64,000 bases of DNA from NCBI RefSeq assembly GCF_963678635.1, contig NC_087065.1, forward strand, positions 8,579,209 through 8,643,208, in the 5' to 3' direction. Source of the stretch: Symsagittifera roscoffensis (taxonomy: Eukaryota; Xenacoelomorpha; Acoela; Convolutidae). The notes under the pieces are model-generated. The model did not search any database, had not been told where the DNA came from, and saw nothing but the letters and a program-made list of their open reading frames with translations. The translations under genes were made by a program, and so were the position numbers. Shown piece after piece: positions 10,244 through 20,700 of the stretch. Each line of letters begins with the position of its first letter. Position 1 is the first letter of the stretch.

Positions 10244-11006
10244 ACGAGAAAATTCCTGATGAGAAACAGGACCTAGAGAACAAGGTTTTGTCAGGGGAGT
10301 TCAGATGGATGCGAAGAAGGCACAGACATGATCTGGAGGAGCGTGCAGTCTCCAGCACAACCTCTTCAACGGATGATGATTCCCGAAACTCAGGAATGGA
10401 CACCTATTCAGACAGGAACTCGAGTTCGGGATCAGAACTTTCAGAACTAGCGATACACACGCTACTAGTGGAAACTCGGGCAAGGGACCTGGACAGAGAG
10501 GTGTATCAGGATCCTGACAGCGATCGCTACCTTATACCAAGCGAAAGAGTCTTTGACAACGCAGCGGATGACTTAGAAACGATAGCGGTATCGAAACGTT
10601 CGATAAGCCTGTTGCCGCAGAAAGAGGTAGTCAGGACTGATCTTCAGCCGTTTGAACAAGAAACACAACCGTTGGCGAAGATTTGGTGCGTTAAGATGGA
10701 AGAAGACACACATCAGCCCAACGAGCTGAATAGTCAGATGAGGGTCATGAAGACATACTTGAAGGCGAGATACAGACTCTCGGACCTTCTAAGAGCGCAA
10801 GAAATGATCGCATGACAAGCAACCTGAAAAGGTGGATCGAGAATGGTTCTCCGGATAAAGGGGACCTCGAGGAGGATAGTTATCGCATCCTGAGACAATA
10901 CTTCATGCAGAAGGAAGGGAGGTTATATTTGAACAAGGACGGGATCGTGGCTTGCAAAAGAAGAGAGGAAGACAGAGTCCCATACAAGTATAACGCGATA
11001 GTGTGA
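10244..11006 (+). pseudogene. pol: Pol: acidic spacer between RNase H and integrase
   Basis: Two frames cover this part (to 10815, then 10812-11006), joined by a -1 shift near 10808. They contain another LSGEF motif, the segment HTLLVETRARDLDREVYQD, and the integrase-side helix LKRWIENGSPDKGD. A TGA at 11004-11006 stops the frame just before PQLYQTELLFRSH. With the end of the previous feature this makes a ~1.5 kb spacer, long for Ty3/gypsy elements. The diverged copy on the minus strand (37.2-38.3 kb) keeps the LSGES, ETK.RNQDKEMH and VSRKS elements, so the spacer is a real part of the family. Confidence 0.75.
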
Positions 11007-11925
11007 CCGCAACTCTATCAGACAGAACTATTATTCAGGTCACATGATCAGATGGGCCATCAGGGGATCGACAAAGTATATCAGAGGATCCTGAAGCGCT
11101 TTGAGTGGCCTGGGATGAAAAAGGCATGCGAGAAATGGGTAACAGCATGTCTGTCATGCCAGCAGGTCAAGGATCCAAGGAAGTTGCGATTTCCTTTACA
11201 ATCGATCGAGTCGTCTGAATTCAACGAGGTGGTGCAGATAGATATGCATGAGAGACAATGGTTATAATCAGGTGCTGGTCATGATAGATCATTTCATGAA
11301 GTATGCAGAGGCCGTGCCCTGCATAACTGCCTCGGCGGAAGAGACATGCGACCACCTGATCAATACGCGGATAGCAAGACATGGTTGTCCGATGACGTTT
11401 CAATCGGATAATGGAACAGCTTTCGTAGGAGAGCTTACGAAAGAGCTTATGAGACGCTCACAGGTCGCTCAGGCTCACTCCACGACATACCACCCTCAGA
11501 CGAATGGCTTAGTGGAAAGACAGAACAGGACGTTAGTGTCGATGCTGAGAGTATTTTGTTCCAGGTACATGACTGATTGGGACAGATACCTTCCACAGGT
11601 GATGGGAGCATATAATAGTCCGCAACACTCCACCATTGGAGTCAGTCCACACATGATGCTAACTGGACACGAAAAGTCTTTACCCTTAACCTTCTTCTAC
11701 CCAGAATATGAGGGAAAGAAAACGTCCCCACAGGTCTACGTGAGGGATGTGATCAGACGCCAACAGGAGCTGAACGATTGTGTAGACGAAACACTCAGCA
11801 GGCACAGGCAAGGCAGAGGAAAAGATTCGACAAGAAAGCAGCTGGTGCAAAGGCTTACTCGGTGGGAGACTACGTATGGGTATTCCAGAACGTTATACCA
11901 CCGAAAGGGACAAAAAAGCTCCTAA
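11007..11925 (+). pseudogene. pol: Pol: integrase (broken)
   Basis: The zinc-binding H2C2 region is present: HDQMGHQG, then WPGMKKACEKWV and CLSCQQ. The first catalytic Asp is in QIDM (11241). A small deletion and a frame change at ~11244-11248 remove about five residues. The core then runs on with MIDHFMKYAEAVPC, FQSDNGTAF (second Asp at 11407) and NGLVERQNR (Glu at 11515), which gives the canonical D-x35-E spacing. It would insert the cDNA into nuclear DNA. Near 11815 the correct frame changes again. Confidence 0.9.
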
Positions 11926-12726
11926 AAATGGAGGGGACCCTTCATGATTACAGAGGTGCATCGGGAGGGACGCTTTTATAGACTGAGTACTGGCCGAGCC
12001 GCACACTACGAGAATATAAAGCCACACAATCCATCGACAGAAGACTGGTGTATACCTGCAGACATGGAAGAAGGGGATTATCTGATGATGGATCCTGCTT
12101 GTGAGGTCAATGAAAAAGGCACCAGGGAGAAGAACGATGGAAACGAAGTCGTAGAGGAAGGTACGGATACACCGCTGGACCTGGATCCGAACGAACAGAT
12201 CGAAGCGGACGATGAAACCTTACCCTACGCAGAGGAAGATTGGCAGGATCCCGAACAGATAGAGGTTCCCAAGAACTTGGAACCGGATCTTCCGTTCACC
12301 ATACAGACTCGTCAGAAGGACGGGATGAGACCAAGAAAGAAATACAATCCTTACGGTGACGACTTAGTAGTGGATAGGATAGATCTAAAGAAGATAGTGG
12401 AGGAAGTAGTGGGTCTAGAGGAAATAACTGTGTCACAAGACATTGACATAGTCGATGATCACGACAATGAGTGGGTTGACGACTGGTCGAAACCCGAGGT
12501 AGAATTCGACGACGAGCAACAGCAGTCATATGAACAAGACTTGACGAACCTGCGTGTCTTAGAGTGGCTGAATGAAACGACCTCGGATCCAGAGGAGACC
12601 AGTGTCACGATTCAAGACGTAGATCGTGAAAGCATGAAATACATCAAGACCGAACGAGATGATCCTTCCTGGGCTGCCCAGGAAGGACGACTACTCATTC
12701 CAGCTTCTAATATTCAAGTAACATAA
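11778..12726 (+). pseudogene. pol: Pol: integrase C-terminal region and acidic tail
   Basis: The frame from 11778 carries RQRKRFDKKA and YSVGDYVWVFQN, typical of the integrase C-terminal GPY-type module. A loss of two bases in an A-run near 11930 moves the frame to 11944-12726, which has GRFYRLSTGRAAHYENIKPH and then ~200 acidic residues ending at TAA 12724-12726. The tail contains PRKKYNPYG, a common closing motif after gypsy integrases. Downstream, the macro-like similarity begins in the -1 frame around 12735, so it may once have been fused to this tail. Confidence 0.8.
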
Positions 12727-12788
12727 TACTAACAGACAGTGATTTTATACTCACAAACAGAACATGTGCGATAGCAATCACAGCAGAC

Positions 12789-13169
12789 ATGAGTTTTAGG
12801 ACAGCGTTAGCGGCAGATTTTAAGAGAGAATACAAAAACGTGGAATTCCTTTGGAAGCAAAGACCAGGGATAGGGGGCGTAGCAGCCTTACCTCCGGCGG
12901 CGTCGCAGATACCGGGAAAATACTTGTGCTTCTTGGTAACGAGGGCGACGGAGAAACAGCACGTGGACCCAGAGAACCTAGTCTTGTCTTTGACGAGGCT
13001 GAGGGACTTCCTTGTCGAAATGGACGTGAAGGAGCTCTCGCTTCCAGTGTACGATCCAAACAGAGGAAGACTGTATCCTCGGGAATTGTACGCGCTTGTA
13101 CACGTGATATTCCATGATACGAACATACAAGTATATCTACATAAGAAATATTACCTAAGTATAGGCTGA
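12789..13169 (+). CDS. Macro-domain-like small ORF
   Basis: A 126-codon ORF from ATG 12789. Its second half, LCFLVTRATEKQHVDPENL, then a helix with LRDFLVEMDVKEL, then LPVYDPNRGRL and ALVHVIFHDTNIQVYLH, follows the order of macro domains: YLVTK, PTYENL, L..L, iaIP.iG.GlD.L.W, i...F..t.i.iyvY. The same frame upstream of the ATG (12735-12788) adds CAIAITAD, in the place of the HcvSaD strand. The glycine-rich ADP-ribose loop (usually MGaGIA) reads MSFRTALA and the GcGlD loop is altered, so binding or hydrolysis of ADP-ribose is doubtful. A diverged homologue at 35336-35608 (minus) sits in the same place after integrase. The fold call is by eye and needs profile or structure support. Confidence 0.6.
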   Translation: MSFRTALAADFKREYKNVEFLWKQRPGIGGVAALPPAASQIPGKYLCFLVTRATEKQHVDPENLVLSLTRLRDFLVEMDVKELSLPVYDPNRGRLYPRELYALVHVIFHDTNIQVYLHKKYYLSIG

Positions 13170-13554
13170 GTGATGTGCGAGAGAGTGTTAGGCCAAAGAC
13201 TAAGTTGTACGTAAAATGTGCGTTATGTTATGTTATGTTATGGTTATTAAGATCATGGGTAAGTAGGGGTTAGTGACCATGAACAACTATATGACGATCT
13301 TGGGAATAGATCCAAAGTTTGGACTGTCCAATCTTAGGTCGAATTCCAAAATTTTAGAAACCAATTGATTTTAATAAATTTTAGGATAAATATCTTTTTA
13401 TCTGAACTGTTTTTAAGCAAGTTTTAACGATATATGTTAGGGTGAAACAGACAAGTGTGATATTTGTGACTTCTTTTCTAGATCCTGATTGATCATTTAA
13501 AAGCTCACTTGAGTCAAATATCGAATTGAATCAAATCAAACCTGAAAGAATAGA
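13170..13554 (+). promoter_or_regulatory. Intergenic segment before the accessory frame
   Basis: 385 bases, AT-rich, no ORF. It contains a short TTATG microsatellite (13222-13243), the palindrome TTGGACTGTCCAA (13319-13331), and a pyrimidine tract ending CTTTTCTAG (~13475-13483) that would fit a 3' splice site. The accessory frame lies more than 10 kb from the LTR, so splicing into this acceptor is the simplest way to express it; this is inference. Confidence 0.4.
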
Positions 13555-14724
13555 ATGGACAACTTCAACTTGGATGAATTGATGGACCTGGCAGAGGCAT
13601 ATGTAGGACCGATGATAGATGCGATCTATCGTCGGCTGATCGATCGAGACTTCGCTCTGGAGGACCCAGAGGTAGTCATGTTGCTGACCGCCCTGATCAA
13701 CATCTTGGGGCACGACAACCGTGGGGACCGCCCCACGGAAGTCCTGTTGATGGCAGCATATGGAGAAAGAGGAGTACTAGACCGCCCGAACATGAGAGTG
13801 ATGAGGTGGAGAAATGGGGCTCTCTCAGGGAGTGACTTGGCGAATGAGCCTGGATTGGGAAGTTCTAGGACTTACCAACCAGGTGAGATGCCAATGCCCT
13901 CCAAGCCCAAACCTGGGCTGACGAGAATGCATCGGGAGATGAACAGCGAGGCGACCTCGTCTGGTTCACCACTGAGAGCAGCTGTGCCACCAAAAAGGGC
14001 GAAAGTAGCACAAAAGGTTCAGACGAACCAAACCATGCAAGATCTGGATGAGATGAACGATGAGCTGAAAAGTACAAAGAAGGAGCTGGACGAGATGACC
14101 AGAAGCATGCTCCAGATGGACGAAGATCGGGACATGTGGAGAAAGTTGTTTGAAGACTGCAACAAAAAGCAGGGTCAAGAGATTGAGCGCCTAAGGCAGG
14201 AATACAAAGAGCGATCGGAGCAGATGGCGTTGACAACGGCCGTGGAGAAAGTGATACCTGCAAGGGATATTCCTCGTGGGCAGTCCCCGATGGAGCTCTT
14301 GACGCCTCGAGAAATGAGTCAAACAACGGAGACACGACCACCAGTAGAGACAAATCGAGTAGCAATCCCGGATCCTAGTGATACCTTGGGTGACCCCGTC
14401 GTAGAACAGACAGTGAGGAAACTGATAGAGACAGCTGGACGACTGGTCGCTAACAAGAATGCGCCAGGTTCCGGGGTGACTGCACCCTATGGAACGATTG
14501 ACGATGCGGGCAGAGTACAACTCTCCCAGACCGTGATCAGACAAGGGATAAGTAACGTGACACCACTCATGGGCAGCTCGAGAATCCCAGAGAGGAAAGT
14601 ACGAAAGATGCCAGCGAAGAAAGTGTCTCGCATAATAGACGTGCAGAAGAATAATCAGTTGAAATATAATTTCACGGGAGTTCCGGAGACAGATCCGAGG
14701 GCCTGCTTCAATCGAGCTACCTAG
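13555..14724 (+). CDS. Accessory ORF A (N-terminal part of the giant accessory frame)
   Basis: 389 codons from ATG 13555 to TAG 14722-14724. Residues ~1-75 look helical. Residues ~90-150 are Pro/Ser-rich, with a basic PPKRAKVAQK patch that could be a nuclear signal. Residues ~155-225 are a clear coiled coil (DELKSTKKELDEMTRSML, then EIERLRQEYKERSEQM). The end is Thr/Pro-rich and basic. No enzyme motif is seen. The next frame (ORF B) is in exactly the same phase, so A and B read as one 8.7 kb frame interrupted by this single TAG (ACC TAG AGC). Either the TAG is read through, or it is a nonsense mutation (for example of CAG). The coil suggests assembly or a link to Gag. Confidence 0.8.
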   Translation: MDNFNLDELMDLAEAYVGPMIDAIYRRLIDRDFALEDPEVVMLLTALINILGHDNRGDRPTEVLLMAAYGERGVLDRPNMRVMRWRNGALSGSDLANEPGLGSSRTYQPGEMPMPSKPKPGLTRMHREMNSEATSSGSPLRAAVPPKRAKVAQKVQTNQTMQDLDEMNDELKSTKKELDEMTRSMLQMDEDRDMWRKLFEDCNKKQGQEIERLRQEYKERSEQMALTTAVEKVIPARDIPRGQSPMELLTPREMSQTTETRPPVETNRVAIPDPSDTLGDPVVEQTVRKLIETAGRLVANKNAPGSGVTAPYGTIDDAGRVQLSQTVIRQGISNVTPLMGSSRIPERKVRKMPAKKVSRIIDVQKNNQLKYNFTGVPETDPRACFNRAT

Positions 14725-17700
14725 AGCCCGGCTGTAAACCTGCAGCAACCACCACTCGGGACATCTTATCTGATATTAGGAGACAGCTTGGTCAGAGTGC
14801 TGTCGAATTTGAGGACCTCATGGGTCACCACGGTGATGGCCTTTGGAGGGGCGACGATAGCCCAATTATATCGGATGGTGGAACTGATGAATCCAGGGAG
14901 GATTCCCAATGTGATGATCTTAGTTGGGACGAATGACATCTCCAGAGGTTCAGACGAGCAAGAAGCACTATGGGAGTCAATGATGGTGTGTTTGTTTACT
15001 ACCCTCTGGCAGAAGTTCAGTTGCGCGGTACTGACCGTTTGCACTGTGCCAATGAATACGAGAAGCCTGACAGCCTCAGGAAGAAGGCACAACGAGGGAG
15101 TCGTAAGATGGAACAACATCTTGAGGAACCTAGCAAGTCGAAATGCCGGAAGAATGATCCTCATGGACATCGAACATGAGTTGAGAGCCATGGATCAGGC
15201 CAGACTGACCACGGATGGCATACACTTCGACAGTATTGAAGGACAAGCTTGGTTGAATCGAGTCTTCCAAGAGCGGTTGGACGAGCTGGAAGCAGAACTC
15301 TTTGACACAGGAGTGCTGAAGGAAGAAGGAACAGTGAGTGACGCGGTGATTACCACCTTTGTGCCTCCTAGCTTGGAAACACGCTTGGGTACGGTCCCGG
15401 CCGTCACGAACTACAGGCAACAAAGCTCCAGCGAACCAGGTCGAAGAACAGACGTACAGGATCGATTGGGAGAAGCACCGATGAGGAGGACTATTCATCC
15501 TAGGACAAGAATAGGACCTGTCAACCCAATCGAAGAAACGGCAGGTACATCTAGATCGGACACTAGATCGGAGACGACGAGTACCAGTCGAGAGGAGAGA
15601 CCAAGCAGAGGCTCATTGATGTGGTCGAGACCCATACCGTCTCCCTGGCATGTATACAAAGACGAACGAATGAAGCTGGATCTTCAGAGAGTAAGCTTCA
15701 TCGAAGATGCAAGGAGGATGCTGAATGGAGCGATGCTATCCGTCAGCAGATTGTACTCGATAACCGGCGTAGACTGGTTGATAGCCGCTAGCATAAATTT
15801 CAGCTCCACGACGGCCTTGAGATTTGCTGACTTGGAGGGACTGCCCTCTAACAACACGATGGGACCAGTGAATGCGAGACCGTTGCAAGATGTGAGGTTG
15901 AACCATGATGAGGGGAATCGTGAAGAGAGACCAGGAAGATTCCTGACGACGAGAGCGCCGATTGGACAACACGTGAAGATATTCAAGCAGCTGACGACAC
16001 CACCTGGTCATGTGAAGGAAAGAGTGTACCCAAAACTAGTGAACCAAGATGGTGATGCCCAGAGGTATGGCGGATTGACAGCGATAAAGAAAGATGAAAC
16101 CATCTTCGCCGCCTATGACAAAGCAGAGATGAGGAAGGCCAAAATTATGGTAGTAGCGAATTCAGAGTTCGTGTACACTTCCAAGTCTTTGTTTTGGCCG
16201 GACGTCATAATGTTGGCAGCGGTCGATCTGGACCTACTGCAATCAGTATCTTTGGCTATAGGGGTACAAAGGCAGACGGACATGAATCCAATTACAATTG
16301 TGTTTGCTGGCATTAATGACCATCTACACAGTAGAGGTTTTCTGAGCAGACTCAGAGATCCTACAACAGCAGAAAACGCAGTATGGCCAGCGATAAAAGA
16401 CATCCTTGAGTCGATGGGCGAAGTGGTGGATGCAACGAAGGAGGGGTCATTCAATAAAGTGGCATTGAGAGTAGTATTCGCGTTGTCTTCGGGATATGCA
16501 CATCTCCCGGATGGACTGAAATTCGTGTATGCAATTGTGGCCTTGCTCTCGGAAGGAAAATATGATGTGATCATATCAGCTCCGAATCGCCTGATAGAAA
16601 AGGAGAATCTGAGGCCACTTAAGTCTGAACTGCCTGCAGTATGGTCAGATATCTCAAACGCGATGAGAGGATTCAAGGATCACGCGCTACACATGTTAGT
16701 GTTGGACGAAGTGCTGGGGTTGGAACTGTCCAATTTCAGTCGACAACTCAAACTGAAACCGGGAATAGACGACGACCATCGAGTGATCGCGGCAATGTCC
16801 AACGACTTATGGTTCCGGGCAATAGAAGTGGCAGGTGAAGACACAAGAAGGAAGAATTCACTGGAAACGAGAGCTCATCTGGAGGCGATGATTCTGAGAA
16901 CCAAACCGGAAGCCAACCAGTGGCTACACCTGAACGCTAGAGTAGCGGCATTGGGTGCAGATGCTTTTGAGCAAGGCCCCGTGATGATCACGAAGATGCA
17001 TGCCTACTTGTTGAAGGAGGTGAACCTGGCGGAAAATGCCGGAGAAAAGACTGCCGAGTTTGTAAACAGAATGTGTCAGATTACTCTGGAAACCTTCTGG
17101 ACCCAGGAAATGAAAGGACAGGAGGGCTTTGAAAGGACAGACAGCATGCTAGAAGGGTTGGGAGCCGGATGGACCGCGTCCTTCTTGGCAAAAGTCTATC
17201 CGAAAGTCTCGCACTATTTGATAAAGGAATTCCTTCAAGCAGTGGTGAGAGTATCGATAGTGGAATTAATAGCCTTATTCGTGACATTCGGAGCAGAGAG
17301 TTTCGTGAAAGGACCGGCGATGCTGCTCACCGATGGAATTCAGAACCTGCGGCTAGATGGACTTCTGACATTGATCGCAATTACCCACGGAAACTTGGGA
17401 GGACCAATGGAACTGGCACGTTGTCCAGAGCAGATGAAAGAGAGAGTGAGGAACTTGGATATGAAGAAATCCACGGACTCGTGGAACAAGATAAGAGACC
17501 TGAGACACACTCTTATCCAGTATCTCTTACAACAAAATCGCTTTGGAACGGGAGAAGACGAGACGATTGAAAGAGAGGAAGATGTTAGACGACATGTTGG
17601 AGGCATGCCACTGTTAACTGATCTGAGCTTGGCTATGAAAACCGATCCCTTGGCGCTGATCAGAGGAGTCACGGAGTTCGTGACAGTGATATATGGACCA

Positions 17701-20700
17701 GCAGTCACGTTTGCGTTCCCTGACGTTAAAGTGGAAGCATATAGGAGGTCGGTGCAGCACCTGAACCTCATATCGTCAGTGGAGCAGCACACATTGCGGG
17801 AGCTCATGAGTGAAGATCTGTTATTTGCGAAAATATCGGAGCCAGAGATGACAGTCATCAATTTTGACGATCACTTCCGTGACCGCATGGGAGAAGTAGA
17901 AAGAGGACACATCGAGGTGTTTCCAAGGCTTTGGAATCTGAGACCCTATGATAAAACGAATGGTGAAATAACCAGAGTGCCTCGTCTCACTGCAGCATAT
18001 CACAAAGTGAGAGAAGAGACGAAGGACTGGGGCGATTACAAGAAGCTGCCGGAGGCAATCCCTGAATTCCCTCTGATAAGAAGGATGTTGCTCGGAGCAG
18101 TCTCCGTGGTACAGACTCCTAGATTGGGTGCATTCGAAGCCAATGAAAGGAGAGTAGGGAATTTCGTGGGAACGATGGATCCATACTTTGTAGGGAGGAA
18201 TGCCGCCGTGTTACAGTACACACGATTCGCATACACGGATCAAGCGACGAGAAGGCGAATAAGCAACGCCGCGACTCCCAAGCCTGGAAGATTCGATGAG
18301 GAATGGAAGGGATTAGGCTTAGCTCCGATGAGGATGAGAGGCAGGACCGAATTGCCTGAAGCCTCATTAATCCTGACCAGTGTGAAAAAGGAGATGAAAG
18401 TGGGAGGAATATTGCAGACGAGAACTTTTCTAGCACCCTTCGGCTTTGAAGAAATCAAAGTGGTCCATGGAGAAGAGGAAGATAAATCGGCCGGTACATT
18501 GCTCATACCGAGATTCCAGGAAGAAGCCGACAATGACGAACAAGGACCATTGAACTCGAACAAGGATAAGTCAGAAGGAGATGACGGACAGGGTGGAAGC
18601 CGTCAAACCGAAGAGCCCATGCAACAAGATCAAGCTGGTGGGGAAGACGACAGGGCATCGACAGGAGGAACATCCAGCCTGGATTTCAATATCTTCAGTG
18701 ATCTTGAGAATAATGCAGACACGTTGGAAACGACTGAGCCAGCGGATGAAGGCATCTCGACACTGGAGCCTCCGTCAGCCTTTATGGAAATGAAACGGAA
18801 TTTGCCGGAGAGCAGCTCTCCTGGCAATTCAAGAAATAACGACCAGAGAATCCTTATGGAATCACCTCGGAGGAGAAGAATAGAGGCCTCAGCCAGAGTA
18901 CCTTTCTTGGGAACGCTGCCCGAAGAAGAATGGGAAGTACATCACCGAGACCACGAGAGTAGGACGGGATGCAAGCTGGACAGAGTGGCGTTTATGGAAG
19001 AAGTCTGGACCGTGGTTCAAAGCTATGGGACCCAGTCTATTCTAAAAACGGGTCTCAATCAACCCTTGATGAGAGAAGTACTTGACAAGCTTGATGAGTG
19101 TGAAGGGAGACTGAGTGAGTTGTTGATCGACTCAGCCACTGATGAGAGTGAAGCGAATTCTCCCATCAAGATGACACCGCAGGACGATGAAGGAGAGGTG
19201 GTGTATCTGTCAAGAACCAGGAGAGGGACGATGCGATCAAAAATGGTGATTGATAAAATCAATGCGATGAAAATGAAGTTAGGCAGCAGAGTGATGCCGA
19301 GGAGAGTTGGAAAGACGAAGGTGGATTCAGAAATATCGATGAAAACTGGTAACTCAGCGAAAAGGAAACGAGTTGAGGAGGTCATGGATTTGGGGCAAGG
19401 CGATTATCAATTGTCTGGCACAGATAGAATATTAACTGATATAGCGATGGTGCCACCCATTCTCATGGCGGGGATAAAGTCAACCGGTTATAAATCCAAA
19501 AGGAGTGACCGCACTCTGACTGGAGCAGCCTTAGAAATGGAAATACTCAGCCAATGTGGAGAGAGCAAAATGAAAGACTTCAAGCCATCTCCCATGAATC
19601 ATGGAAAGGGAAGTGTCGCAGGACAACTAACACCAGTGGAATACAACCGACTGACAGTGTCGGAGACTGTGTCGATAGATGAACCCACCGGTGGATACAT
19701 GGAGATGTTGGAATACCGAAACTCGGCTAGAGGGTATGTAATGGCCCTGGAAGACGAAAAAGCCATGGAGGGTTATCTAGAAACGATGTTGCAAGGCACC
19801 ACCCTCAAACAGAAGGCGTACGGGTCTTTGGCGTCGTCTGACATACAGGCGGAAACGATCGAGCAGTTGGTGAGCCTTCCATGGAAAGCAGTAGTGTTGA
19901 GGTATTTCGAAGAGGAAATGAGGACTATGCCAAGGATACATGCTCTCGTGGCAGTACCTTACGTAAGAACAGAGTTACAACTCAGGTTCGCCTGGTGCAT
20001 GATGGGACTGACTCGCAAAGAATATGACTCAGAAGAAAGGAAGAGATCAAAAGAGGAAAACGTTTTCCTTATGACGAACCTGAGGGATCTGATAGTCCAG
20101 GAGGGAGCAGCAGTAGCGTGTGCGAAGCGGAGAGACGCTCTCTGTTTCATTCGATTCCTGATAGAGCAGATTTCAGTACCTGCATTAAACACTTGTGTTA
20201 AAATGTTGAGGGAAGGCGATGAGCGAACGAAAGCCTTATTCTTGCTAGCACTGCTGGATATGCAGCAAAGTAAACCGACGAGGGTGAACATGAAAGAACC
20301 TGAGGAGTTGGAACCCATGAAAAAGATAGACGAAATCAGGAGATTCTCAAACAAAGAGCTGAGACTCACTAAAGAATCTATGGGAGCATTGCCGAAATCC
20401 AGTGAATACTGTGGACCGATCAAGAAGAAATCGTATGGCTACGTATCCGGGATCATAGGGATTGCGTACAATCCTTTCCTGAGTGAAGACATACGCGATT
20501 GCTTCTTCGATTATGAGCAGGCGGTGTTGCTAAGATTCTGGACGTCCAGAATTGTAACGATTAAGAGCGTTAACAATCCACAGGCCAAATTGGGACTGGT
20601 CTTGGAAGAAGAGGTGACTGCACCTTCAGTACCAAAATCCGACAAAAGAGTGGAGTTTGGGTTGGGATTCTCAGATGAATTACTGAGAACGAGCTTGATG

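Noticed and set aside
12707-13126. 139-codon minus-strand frame over the macro-like ORF
   Set aside because: It is a shadow: the plus-strand frame has a homologue at 35336-35608 and a recognisable motif order.
13865-14365. 166- and 185-codon minus-strand frames over ORF A
   Set aside because: They are opposite-strand shadows of a long coding region, with Ser/Cys-rich composition and no motif.
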